DNA of 64,000 nucleotides, taken from NCBI RefSeq assembly GCF_017309385.1, contig NZ_JAFJMJ010000002.1, positions 2,170,001-2,234,000 on the forward strand, in the 5' to 3' direction. Positions 38,401 to 47,345 of the stretch are shown here, in pieces. The stretch's first letter is position 1, and the number at the start of each line of letters is the position of its first letter. The stretch is from Amycolatopsis sp. 195334CR (GTDB lineage Bacteria > Actinomycetota > Actinomycetes > Mycobacteriales > Pseudonocardiaceae). Position numbers and translations under genes: made by a program. The notes beneath the pieces are model-generated. The model searched no databases. It saw nothing but the letters and a program-made list of their open reading frames with translations, and was not told where the DNA came from.

Positions 38401-40629
38401 GGCAAGCTCCTGGGCTTCACGCTGGAGTACGACGTGGCCGAGCGCCTGCGCGAGCTGAGCGCGTCGGCGGGGGTGACCACCTTCGTCACCATGCTCGCGG
38501 TGTTCGACGTCCTGCTCTACCGGTGGGCCGGGCACGAGGACGTGGTGGTCGGCGCGGCCACCTCCGGCCGGATCAACCCGGCCACCCACGAACTCATCGG
38601 CTACTTCAACAACGTGGTGCCCTTCCGCACCCGCCTGGACGGCAACCCCGGTTTCCGCGACCTCCTGCTCCGCGTGGCCGGCACGGTGGCCGGTGTGCTC
38701 GACCACGAAGAGCTGCCGTTCGCCGACATCGTGGCCGATCTGCGCCCGGAGCGGGATCCGTCCCGCCACCCGCTGTTCACCGTGTCCTACACCCACCAGA
38801 ACACCGAAACCCACCCGGCCGAGGTCCCCGGCATGGTGGTCAGCACCCCGGAGGAACGCGGGTACGGCATCGTCGACGGCACGTCGAAGCTCGACCTGAC
38901 CCTCGGCCTCGCCGACCAGGACGGCGGCCCGATGGGCTGCTACCTCGAGTACGCCACCGCTCTGTTCGACGAAGCCACCATGGTGCGGCTCGCCGCGTTG
39001 TTCCGGCAGATCGTGGCCGAGGTGCTGGACCACCCGGACCGGCCGATCGGCGAACTGGGCCGCGGTGCCGAGAACGACGAACCCCGAGGAGATTCGATGA
39101 GCACGCCCACCGACACCGAGCGGGTGCTCCACGGCATCTGGACCGAGCTGCTCGGCCGGGACTCCATCGGCCCGGACGAGGACTTCTTCCTGATCGGCGG
39201 TGACTCGATCCTGAGCGTCGGCGTCGCCGCGCGGGCGGCGCGAGCCGGGATCACCGTCACCGCGCAGGACATGCTGAAGTACCCGACCCTGCGGAAACTG
39301 GCTGAGATCGCCGCACCGGCACCGGCCCCCGAACCGGCCACCGCCGACAGCGGGCCGATCCCGCTCACCCCGCTCATGCTCGACATGCTGGAAGCGGGCG
39401 GGCAGCCGGGGGCCTCCGACTTCGTCGTCTCGGAACTGCTGGAGGTCGCCCCGGGCACCGGGCTCGACCGGCTGCGTGGCGCGCTGGCCGAGCTGGTCCG
39501 GTGGCACGAGCCACTGCGGTACCGGTACCGCCGGAACCGCCTCGGCTGGCGGATCGAACCGGCCCCGGCGGTGTCCACTTCGGACATCCTGGACAGCAAG
39601 GTGCTCCCGCCGCTGGACGAGGCCGCGGAGCTGGCGCTGCTGACCACCGACGCCGCCGAACTCAGCGCCGAGCTCGACATCACGGCCGGGCGGATGGTGC
39701 GGGGCCGCTTCTACGACCGGGGCGCCAGCCGCCCCGGGCTGATGTTGCTGGTGCTGCACCACTTCGCCCACGACGAGATCTCCACCGTCCCGTTGCTCGA
39801 CGACCTGAACGGCGCGCTGACCGGGAAGAACGACGCCACCGCACCGCGCCCGCCAGCGCTGCGGAACTGGTCCTGCCTGCTCACCGGGCTGGCGCAGAGC
39901 GACGAACTGGCCGGCGAACTCGACTACTGGACGAGCGTGCTGCGCCAGGGCGCGGGCGAGGTGCTGCCCGAGAGTTCCGGCAACGCCCCGGGTGTGCTCA
40001 AGCGAGTGGTGGAGGGCGAACGGCTCGCCAAGCTGCTCTACGAACCGGGGCCGACCAGCCGCGAGGCGTCGTTGTGCGCGGTGGCCTGCGGCTGGTCGCG
40101 CTGGCGCGGTGAGCCGGGTGCGTTCCTGTCCACCATCGGCCACGGCTACCCGAACCCGTTCCGCCCGGAGGACCGCTCGCGCTCGCTGGGCTGGTTCACC
40201 AACGGCTTCCCGATGTACCTGCCGGTCGACCCGGCGGCCGACGCCGCGGCCGCGCTGCCCGAGATCGCCGACGTGCGGCGCTCGGTGCCCAACGACGGCG
40301 TCGGCTACGGCGTGCTGCGGCGGCTCAGCCCGGCCACCCCGGACGTGCGCGAATTCCGTTCGCTGGCCGAGCCGACGGTGATGGTGGAGCACCGGACCAG
40401 CGGGGTGAACCCGATCCGGCTCGGCGGCCCGCTGTCGATCCGGTCGGTGCCGATCCCGCTGCCGATGCCCTCCCTGCTGGCGTTGCGGCCGATCCTGTTC
40501 TCCACCTCGGTGCGCGACGGGCGGGCCGAGATCGAACTCGTGCACAGCGAGCGGTTCGGCACGAAGGAGATGGAGGTGCTCGCCGACCGGGTGGCCGAGG
40601 CGTTCGCCGAACTGGACGCCGTCCGGTGA
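35470..40629 (+). CDS. Hybrid PKS/NRPS: KS-[degenerate AT]-T-C-T-[E-like]
   Basis: A 1719-residue protein (ATG 35470 with GAGG upstream; a GTG at 35458 overlapping the previous stop is possible). KS: residues 5-410, complete, with Cys164 in DTACSGS, His in VEAHGSATPLGD and His in KSNFGHLDHAAG. Residues 420-650 replace an AT: VVLLFSGDGEDW and a terminal YPFEPVSCWV linker remain, but the GHSxGE elbow reads GSGTGN (Ser lost) and about half the domain is missing. T1: FELGGTSI near 705. C: WHHIAFDGWSP near 890. T2: FLIGGDSIL near 1243. The C-terminal 420 residues are epimerase-like (GWFTNGFPMYL), but HHxxxDG reads HHFAHDE and EGHGRE reads IGHGYP, so the catalytic Glu is missing. There is no A, AT, KR or TE. 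Both T domains must be loaded in trans or by chain transfer. The KAS III-like gene overlaps the stop by 4 bases. Confidence 0.93.
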   Translation: MNAEPIAVIGAAFALPGGLRTFDALHTALSDGLDAVRAPGADRVVHAGGESDVDYLRQGYLDRVDVFDHGFFGLSLGESELMDPHQRLSLQLVHEALEHAGYAPSGLRGSDTAVIVSAPDPAYARLYQGEDSRQVLGSLPAAVAARIAYLLDLTGPALVVDTACSGSLNAVALAVAHLRAGRTELAVCGGLSVDSVLTPARGHEPLPGVGSGAGVCRPFDAGADGTVGGEGGGFVVLKRLSAALSDQDNVLAVLRGVAVNHNGARAVGMSAPSPSAQAEVIRAARHEAGIAAETIGYVEAHGSATPLGDVIEVTGLAEAFPGGSPPIGSVKSNFGHLDHAAGIAGLLKVICALRYGTRYPTVHFERSNPAFPAPIVVETEPVAWTEEPRRAGLSSFGITGTNVHVVVEQAPTATAVPDDGEPRLVTVSAKTPAALTEYLRSLAEFTENTSHSLAQIASVLNAGRDDHPYRRAFVARDVGELAGALRQAVPPERPSAEVPVVLLFSGDGEDWARQFELYQLVRSLGLDDTRMVGSGTGNLAVRLARGRITPAEAEAAAADLTPGVDPDGLRRAVRGFVSDGAVLLEMGKDGILAREIAELEPDLPIVRLLADGGPLAALAELYELGVDLAWPAGDRPPRIEVPTYPFEPVSCWVPRPQPTVPAPPPVAVVQPPPADDLEQAVAAVWARVLKAEGIGPDSDYFELGGTSIAGISLIREFENELQARLSFTELYEHRTVRALAALIAQRRTDGPVDWSIPVLPRGGPLPISIGQAQLWYLDVLDPGTPLYNIPLDLRYRGPLDREAMRGAFADLSARHEIMRTRIVADENGRPHALADLPGVDLRIVELPSEAALAEAAHREGARPFDLAAGPLVRAVLFAIGEHDHQLLCTWHHIAFDGWSPRIFLRDLSEFYTARVTGAEPVLPELPVQYPDFAGWQRTWLDDERRERALVFWRRQLADLPRTELPLDHPRPPVETHAGKLLGFTLEYDVAERLRELSASAGVTTFVTMLAVFDVLLYRWAGHEDVVVGAATSGRINPATHELIGYFNNVVPFRTRLDGNPGFRDLLLRVAGTVAGVLDHEELPFADIVADLRPERDPSRHPLFTVSYTHQNTETHPAEVPGMVVSTPEERGYGIVDGTSKLDLTLGLADQDGGPMGCYLEYATALFDEATMVRLAALFRQIVAEVLDHPDRPIGELGRGAENDEPRGDSMSTPTDTERVLHGIWTELLGRDSIGPDEDFFLIGGDSILSVGVAARAARAGITVTAQDMLKYPTLRKLAEIAAPAPAPEPATADSGPIPLTPLMLDMLEAGGQPGASDFVVSELLEVAPGTGLDRLRGALAELVRWHEPLRYRYRRNRLGWRIEPAPAVSTSDILDSKVLPPLDEAAELALLTTDAAELSAELDITAGRMVRGRFYDRGASRPGLMLLVLHHFAHDEISTVPLLDDLNGALTGKNDATAPRPPALRNWSCLLTGLAQSDELAGELDYWTSVLRQGAGEVLPESSGNAPGVLKRVVEGERLAKLLYEPGPTSREASLCAVACGWSRWRGEPGAFLSTIGHGYPNPFRPEDRSRSLGWFTNGFPMYLPVDPAADAAAALPEIADVRRSVPNDGVGYGVLRRLSPATPDVREFRSLAEPTVMVEHRTSGVNPIRLGGPLSIRSVPIPLPMPSLLALRPILFSTSVRDGRAEIELVHSERFGTKEMEVLADRVAEAFAELDAVR

Positions 40630-41624
40630 CCGCCCCGCTGGCGGTCCGCTCGATCGCGGACTTCCGGCCGGAGCGGGTGGTGAAGGTCCCCGACCTGCCG
40701 GAGCTGGCCGAGCTGACCGACGCCGAACGACAGGCATGCCTGGCCCTGGGCATCGAGCGGGTCCACGCGGACCCGGACCACGACGCGGTGGACCTGGCCG
40801 CGGGCGCGGCGCGGAAGCTGCTCGCCGAAACCGGAGCTTCACCCGGCGCGCTGCTGGTGATCGGCTCCCGTGCGCCGGGGCGGCTGATGAGTTCGGAGGC
40901 CACGCGGTTGCAGGAACTGCTGGGCCTGCCCGACGCGCTCACCTTCTCCGTCGGCGGGCTCGGCTGCGTGTCGATCACCCCGGCGCTGCTCACCGCGCGC
41001 GGACTGCTGGCCGCCGACCCCGGTCTGGGGGAGGTCCTCGTGGTGCACGGCAGCAAGCCACCGACCCCGCGGCGGTACCGGCACCCGGTCACCGTCAGCG
41101 GTGACGGCGGGCAGGCGGTGCTGCTCGCCAGGACGGGCCCGGTGCGCGTGCTCGACATCGCGCAGGCCACCAACGGCGCCTACTGGGATCTGTACACAGT
41201 GGACTTCCGGGACCGGCCCACGGCGGACTGGCGCGAGGAGTGCGCCGACACGCGGCGGTATTCGTTCACGCTGGCGATGGAGGGCCGGGCGCGGTTGCGC
41301 GAGCTGTACCGCGAACTGCTCGCCAGGAACGGCATGACCACCGGCGACGTGACCTGCCACCTGAGTCAGAACCTGTCGGCCGGGGCGTTCCGGTTCACCG
41401 AAGAAGCCCTCGGCGTCCGGCTCGCGGCCGCGTGTGCCGGGAACCTCGCGGTCAACGGGCACCTTGGGCCGAACGACGTCCTGTTCAACCTGTCCGGCGC
41501 CATCGCGGGCGGTGAGCTGCCGCCGGGTTCGCGCGCGGTGGTGTTCAACGCCAGCCCGGTCGCGGCGTGGAGCCTGCTGCTGGTCGAACACGCCGGTGGC
41601 GAAGCGGAAACGCACTACCTGTAG
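40626..41624 (+). CDS. 3-oxoacyl-ACP synthase III-like protein, possible transacylase
   Basis: A 332-residue thiolase-fold protein of the KAS III type. The probable active Cys is in VGGLGCVSITPAL near residue 118. His is in CHLSQNLS (equivalent to the FabH HQAN region), and NGHLGPNDVLFNLSGAI replaces the FabH GNTSAASIP motif, so the decarboxylation machinery is altered. KAS III-like proteins with such changes (ChlB3 and CerJ, established cases) move acyl groups between carriers instead of elongating. Its GTG overlaps the stop of the AT-deficient PKS, and the free ACP follows 10 bp later. I infer that it may deliver the ACP-bound acyl unit to the PKS carrier. A tetronate-type ligation role, known for KAS III partners of FkbH proteins, is the main alternative. 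Confidence 0.8.
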   Translation: MTAPLAVRSIADFRPERVVKVPDLPELAELTDAERQACLALGIERVHADPDHDAVDLAAGAARKLLAETGASPGALLVIGSRAPGRLMSSEATRLQELLGLPDALTFSVGGLGCVSITPALLTARGLLAADPGLGEVLVVHGSKPPTPRRYRHPVTVSGDGGQAVLLARTGPVRVLDIAQATNGAYWDLYTVDFRDRPTADWREECADTRRYSFTLAMEGRARLRELYRELLARNGMTTGDVTCHLSQNLSAGAFRFTEEALGVRLAAACAGNLAVNGHLGPNDVLFNLSGAIAGGELPPGSRAVVFNASPVAAWSLLLVEHAGGEAETHYL

Positions 41625-41634
41625 GAGGGAACGG

Positions 41635-41889
41635 ATGCGGACCGAGGTGACCGACGCGGAGGTGCGCGCCCCGCTGCTGGAGTTCGTCACGTCGCTGGTC
41701 GGCGTGGCGCTGGGGCCGGACGAGGACTACTTCGAGCAGGGACTGGTCAGCTCGCTCGTGGCGCTGGAACTGGTGACCTTCGTGGAGCACCGGTTCGGGC
41801 TCACCGTCGACGTGGAAGACCTGGACCTCGACCACTTCCGCACGGTGAACCGGCTGACCGCGTTCGTGCTCGCGAAGCTGGCGGGCTGA
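41635..41889 (+). CDS. Free-standing acyl carrier protein (FkbJ-type)
   Basis: An 84-residue ACP. The 4'-phosphopantetheine Ser lies in FEQGLVSSLVALELVTFVEHRFG. The GLVxSL pattern in place of DSL is characteristic of ACPs partnered with FkbH proteins. ATG 41635 follows GGAGGGA. It sits between the KAS III-like gene and the acyl-CoA dehydrogenase, 1 bp from the latter's GTG. Predicted role: it carries glyceryl, then oxidised to hydroxymalonyl, as a thioester. Confidence 0.92.
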   Translation: MRTEVTDAEVRAPLLEFVTSLVGVALGPDEDYFEQGLVSSLVALELVTFVEHRFGLTVDVEDLDLDHFRTVNRLTAFVLAKLAG

Positions 41890-41890
41890 G

Positions 41891-43048
41891 GTGGATCCGG
41901 CCGAATTCGACGCCGCGAGCTGGGACGCGCAGGGCGAACTGCCCGCCGAGGTGCGCCGGGCGGTGGCCGGTTCCGGCTGGTTCGGCACGGACCTCCCGGC
42001 CGAGTACGGCGGCCGCGGCGGTACGCAAGCGGAGCTGGGGGAGTTGTGCGCCGAGGTCGGAGGCGCGTGTGGTTCGGTGCGGGCGCTGATCACCGTGCAG
42101 GGCATGGTCGCCGCGGCCATCCACCGCTGGGGTACCGCGGCGCAGCGGGCGGACTGGCTGCCCGCACTGGTCTCGGGTGACCAGCTCGCCGGGTTCGCCG
42201 CGACCGAACCGGGAGCGGGAACCGAACTGTCCGCTGTGGACACCCGCGTCGAGCGGTCCGGGAGCGGGTTCACCGTGACGGGTGAGAAGCGCTGGATCAC
42301 CTTCGGCCGGGCGGCGACGGTGTTCCTGGTGCTGGGCAGGCTCGACGGCAAGCCGGTGACCGTGCTGGTCGGGGCCGACCGCGCCGGGGTCAGCGTGGAG
42401 CCGGTGCACGGGCAGCTCGGCCTGCGGGCCGCGATGATCGCGCACGTGCGCTTCGACGGTGTCCGCGTACCGCAGCGGAACCTGGTGGCACCGCCCGGAT
42501 TCGGACTGTCCCATGTGGTCGCCACCGCACTGGACCACGGCCGGTTCACCGTCGCCTGGGGCTGTGCCGGGATGGCCGCGGCCTGCGTGGCCGACGCCGC
42601 CGGGCACACCGCGCAGCGGCGGCAGGGCGGGGTGCCGCTCGCCGAGCACCAGCTCGTGCGGTCGATGCTGGCCCGGATGTCGGTGGCCACCACCGCCGCG
42701 CGCGAACTGTGCCGGAGCGCGGCGAACGCCCGTGACGCCCGGGAGCCGGGCGCGGTCGCGGCCACGGTGATGGCGAAGTACGCCGCCGCGCGGGCCGCCG
42801 CCTCGGCGAGCCAGGACGCCGTGCAACTGCTCGGGTCCGCCGGGTGCGCGCCGGACAGCCGCGCCGGCCGGTTCTTCCGCGACGCCAAGGTCATGCAGAT
42901 CATCGAGGGCTCGGACCAGGTCGCCGAGCTGCACATCGCCGAACACCTGCTGCGGCAGCACAGAACGGGGGAAAATGGGCACGCCGGTGAAATGCCTGGT
43001 CTGGGATCTCGACGACACGCTGTGGCGGGGAGTGGTGCTGGAGGGTGA
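41891..43048 (+). CDS. Acyl-CoA dehydrogenase-like flavoprotein (FkbI-type)
   Basis: A 385-residue acyl-CoA dehydrogenase. Motifs: LPAEYGGRGGTQAELGELCAEVGG, the FAATEPGAGTELSAVDTRVE substrate/FAD signature, GEKRWITFGRAA, and the C-terminal LLGSAGCAPDSRAGRFFRDAKVMQIIEGSDQVAELHIAEHLL. In methoxymalonyl-ACP pathways the FkbI-type member performs a second oxidation step on the ACP-bound three-carbon unit, and the same is predicted here. GTG 41891 lies 1 bp after the ACP stop. Its 3' end overlaps the FkbH-like gene by 74 bp, so the last 24 residues share sequence with the next gene's start. Confidence 0.9.
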   Translation: MDPAEFDAASWDAQGELPAEVRRAVAGSGWFGTDLPAEYGGRGGTQAELGELCAEVGGACGSVRALITVQGMVAAAIHRWGTAAQRADWLPALVSGDQLAGFAATEPGAGTELSAVDTRVERSGSGFTVTGEKRWITFGRAATVFLVLGRLDGKPVTVLVGADRAGVSVEPVHGQLGLRAAMIAHVRFDGVRVPQRNLVAPPGFGLSHVVATALDHGRFTVAWGCAGMAAACVADAAGHTAQRRQGGVPLAEHQLVRSMLARMSVATTAARELCRSAANARDAREPGAVAATVMAKYAAARAAASASQDAVQLLGSAGCAPDSRAGRFFRDAKVMQIIEGSDQVAELHIAEHLLRQHRTGENGHAGEMPGLGSRRHAVAGSGAGG

Positions 43049-44003
43049 CCGCGCGGAACCGGTCCCCGAAGCCGTGCGCACGCTGCGGGAGCTGGACGAA
43101 CGCGGGATCCTGCACGCCACCGCCAGCCGCGGTGATCACGCCACCGCGGTCGCGCACCTGGAGCGGCTGGGCCTGAAAGACCTGTTCACCGTGGTGGAAG
43201 TGGGGTGGGGCGCCAAATCCGGCGCGGTCCGGCGGGTGGCGGAACTGCTCAACCTCGGCCTGGACAGCTTCGCCTTCATCGACAACGACCCGGTCGAACG
43301 CGCCGAGGTGGTCGCGGCCCTGCCCCAGGTCCGCGCCTACGCCGCCGAGGACGCGGGGAAGCTCCCCGGGCTGACGGAGTTCCAGCCGGTGACCCGGACC
43401 GCGGAATCGGCCCAGCGCCGCCGGTTGTACCAGGTGGAAGCCGGGCGGCGGGCGGCGGAGGAAGCACACGACGGCACCGCGCCGGAGTTCCTCGCTTCGC
43501 TGGGGCTGACCATGACCATCCGCCGCGCCACCGCCGGTGACCTGGCCAGGGCGCACGAACTCACCGTGCGCACCCACCAGCTCAACACCACCGGGCTGAC
43601 CTTCGACGAGCGCGAACTGGGGCGGCTGGCCGAGTCCCCGGACCACGAGGTGCTGGTCGCCGAGCTGACCGACCGGTTCGGCCCGTACGGGGTGATCGGG
43701 CTGGCCCTGACCGAGAGCGACCCCGCGAACACCACGATCAAACTGCTGCTCACCTCGTGCCGGGTGGCTTCCCGCGGCGCGGGCGCGGCGCTGATCGAGC
43801 AGGTGGTGCGGCGGTCGCTGGCCGCCGGGCGGCGGCCGCGGGCGGAGTTCGTGCCCACCGAGGTCAACCGGATCATGCTGGTCACCCTGCGGTTCAGCGG
43901 GTTCGAGGTGGAGCACGACGCGGGCGACCGGCTGCTGCTGGCGCACCGCGGTGAACCGGTCTCGCGGTCCGGGCACATTCGCGTACTGGCCGAGACCCAC
44001 TGA
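42975..44003 (+). CDS. FkbH-like glyceryl-ACP synthase (HAD-superfamily)
   Basis: A 342-residue FkbH-family protein. The N-terminal HAD domain has motif I VWDLDDTLWRGVVLEGD and motif IV FIDNDPVERAEV. A C-terminal acyltransferase-like domain begins at about residue 180 (TIRRATAGDLARAHELTVRTHQLNTTG, then GVIGLAL and SCRVASRGAGAALIEQ). FkbH proteins dephosphorylate 1,3-bisphosphoglycerate and load D-glycerate onto an ACP. ATG 42975 with GGGGGAAA upstream lies inside the end of the dehydrogenase gene. Together with the ACP and two dehydrogenases it defines the hydroxymalonyl-ACP cassette. Confidence 0.95.
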   Translation: MGTPVKCLVWDLDDTLWRGVVLEGDRAEPVPEAVRTLRELDERGILHATASRGDHATAVAHLERLGLKDLFTVVEVGWGAKSGAVRRVAELLNLGLDSFAFIDNDPVERAEVVAALPQVRAYAAEDAGKLPGLTEFQPVTRTAESAQRRRLYQVEAGRRAAEEAHDGTAPEFLASLGLTMTIRRATAGDLARAHELTVRTHQLNTTGLTFDERELGRLAESPDHEVLVAELTDRFGPYGVIGLALTESDPANTTIKLLLTSCRVASRGAGAALIEQVVRRSLAAGRRPRAEFVPTEVNRIMLVTLRFSGFEVEHDAGDRLLLAHRGEPVSRSGHIRVLAETH

Positions 44004-44021
44004 CGACGGAGGAGCGGGGAC

Positions 44022-44888
44022 ATGGGGAACTACGCGGTGCTCGGCGGCGGCACCATGGGCTGCGGGGTCGCGCAGTGCCTGGCCGCGGTGGGGCAGGTGG
44101 TGGTGTACGAACCGGCGGCCGCCGCGCGCGGCGCCGGACCGGGCCGGGTGCGCGACGGCGTGCGCCTGGCCCGGATGCTGCGCCGCACCGGCCCCGCACC
44201 GGACGAGGTGCTCGACCGCATCCGCTGGACCGATCGCTGGGAACAGCTGGACGCGCCCGAGTTCGTCGTCGAATGCGTGCCGGAACGCCTGCCGCTGAAG
44301 GAAAAGGTGCTGCGCGCGGCCGAGGAGCACAGCGCGCCGGGCGCGGTGTTCGCCTCGTGCACCTCGGCCATCCCGGTCGACCACCTGGCCGGCTGGCTGG
44401 GCGATCCCGGCCGGATGATCGGCACCCACTTCATGAACCCGGCCCCGCTGAAGGACGCGGTGGAGGTGGCACGCGGTCCGCGCACCACCGAGGAAACCCT
44501 GCGCCGCACCACGGAACTGCTCACGCGCATCGGCAAGAAGGCCATCGTGGTCGGGGACGCGCCGGGTTTCGTGTCCAACCGGGTGCTGATGCTCACCGTC
44601 AACGAAGCGGCCACCGTGCTGCACGAGGGCACCGCCGACGCGGCCACCGTGGACGAGGTGTTCCGCGAGTGCTTCGGGCACCGCATGGGCCCGCTGCGCA
44701 CCGCCGACCTGATCGGCCTGGACACCATCGTGGACACCCTGCTGGTGCTGCTGGAGTTCACCGGGGACCCGCGCTTCCGGCCGAGCCCGCTGCTCGCGGA
44801 GCTGGTCGCGGCCGGTCACCTCGGCGAGAAAACCGGCCGCGGATTCCACCGGCCCCGGGTTCATGAGGGGGATTCGGCGCCAGCTTAA
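44022..44888 (+). CDS. 3-hydroxyacyl-CoA dehydrogenase-like protein (FkbK-type)
   Basis: A 288-residue NAD-dependent dehydrogenase. The Rossmann motif is LGGGTMGCGVAQCLA at the N-terminus, then EFVVECVPERLPLKEKVLR, ASCTSAIPVDHLAG, the catalytic region RMIGTHFMNPAPL and VGDAPGFVSNRVLMLTVNEA. The C-terminal helical domain ends LGEKTGRGFHRP. In the glycerate-to-hydroxymalonyl route this class oxidises the ACP-bound primary alcohol. It starts 18 bp after the FkbH-like gene. No SAM-dependent O-methyltransferase follows it, unlike methoxymalonyl loci. Confidence 0.93.
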   Translation: MGNYAVLGGGTMGCGVAQCLAAVGQVVVYEPAAAARGAGPGRVRDGVRLARMLRRTGPAPDEVLDRIRWTDRWEQLDAPEFVVECVPERLPLKEKVLRAAEEHSAPGAVFASCTSAIPVDHLAGWLGDPGRMIGTHFMNPAPLKDAVEVARGPRTTEETLRRTTELLTRIGKKAIVVGDAPGFVSNRVLMLTVNEAATVLHEGTADAATVDEVFRECFGHRMGPLRTADLIGLDTIVDTLLVLLEFTGDPRFRPSPLLAELVAAGHLGEKTGRGFHRPRVHEGDSAPA

Positions 44889-44968
44889 TGCCTTGGACGG
44901 GACCGGAATCGGTCGGCAAGCTGATTGCCGGTGATTGTTTGGTGCCCGCCACTGGCGCTGGTGGCTGA

Positions 44969-46567
<1,599 letters not shown>

Positions 46568-46610
46568 AAAGTGTTTTTGCCGGTTTGCGTGGCGGTGCGG
46601 GTGGCGGAAC

Positions 46611-46695
46611 CTCAGGCGTCTTCTCGCTCCGGGATCTTCACCTCATGAATGCCGATTCACCACGGTGAAGCTGTCCTCGCGAGAAGCCGCCTGAG
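46611..46695. terminator. Nested dyad after the halogenase gene
   Basis: The 17-base arms at 46611-46627 and 46679-46695 match at 16 of 17 positions, and an inner 7-bp stem CTTCACC/GGTGAAG (46636-46642 and 46664-46670) lies within. It begins 44 bp after the halogenase stop and ends 101 bp before the flavin reductase start. It could be a terminator, an mRNA-stabilising structure or an operator. The rest of 46568-46795 shows only a small GGGGC/GCCCC hairpin at 46761-46775. Confidence 0.55.
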
Positions 46696-46795
46696 AACCC
46701 GCTGCGGTGCGAGTTGGTGGCTCACGGCAAGCGGCTCCGCCGCTTGGTGAAACACCACCCGGGGCACCGCGCCCCATGAGTACGGAGGTGTGCGG

Positions 46796-47329
46796 ATGAC
46801 CGAATCGATGACCGCGCCCGGGGTGACGGCCGACGCCGTCACCGTCGGGGCGGGGGAGTTCCGGGCGCTGATGTCCGGGTTCCCCACCGGCGTGAGCATC
46901 GTGACCACCCGGGATCTCGACGACCGGCCGTGGGGCATGACCTGCTCGGCGATCTGCAGCGTCTCGGTGGACCCGCCGACCCTGCTGGTCTGCCTCCGCC
47001 GGGAGAGCCCGACGCTGGCGGCGCTGCTGCGCCGGGCCACCTTCACGGTGAACCTGGTCCACGAGCACGGCCGCCCGGCGGCGGAACTGTTCGCCTCGGG
47101 GGCCGCCGACCGGTTCGACCGGGTCCGCTGGACCGCCGAGCCGGGCGCCGGCGGGCCCCACCTGGTCGACGACGCGCACGCGATCGCCGACTGCGCGGTC
47201 ACCCGGCACGAGGTCGTCGGCGACCACAGCGTCGTGTTCGGCCAGGTCTTCCGGCTCAGTCCCCAGGCACCGGTGCCGCCGCGCCCGCTGCTCTACGGCA
47301 GACGCCAGTTCGCCAGCTGGCCCGGCTGA
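46796..47329 (+). CDS. Flavin reductase (FMN-binding split barrel)
   Basis: A 177-residue reductase supplying reduced flavin. Motifs: [63 protein letters not shown] and the [10 protein letters not shown] dimer strand. Family members use NAD(P)H to make free FADH2 or FMNH2 for two-component halogenases and monooxygenases. ATG 46796 is selected because GGAGG (46784-46788) is ideally placed. Its position next to the tryptophan halogenase makes it the probable partner. Confidence 0.93.
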   Translation: MTESMTAPGVTADAVTVGAGEFRALMSGFPTGVSIVTTRDLDDRPWGMTCSAICSVSVDPPTLLVCLRRESPTLAALLRRATFTVNLVHEHGRPAAELFASGAADRFDRVRWTAEPGAGGPHLVDDAHAIADCAVTRHEVVGDHSVVFGQVFRLSPQAPVPPRPLLYGRRQFASWPG

Positions 47330-47345
47330 AGCCGGAACCCTTCTT

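Noticed and set aside
35512..40842. A 1776-codon open frame on the minus strand opposite the PKS/NRPS hybrid
   Set aside because: It is an antisense shadow; composition is His/Arg/Gly-rich without motifs, while the plus strand has KS, C and T signatures.
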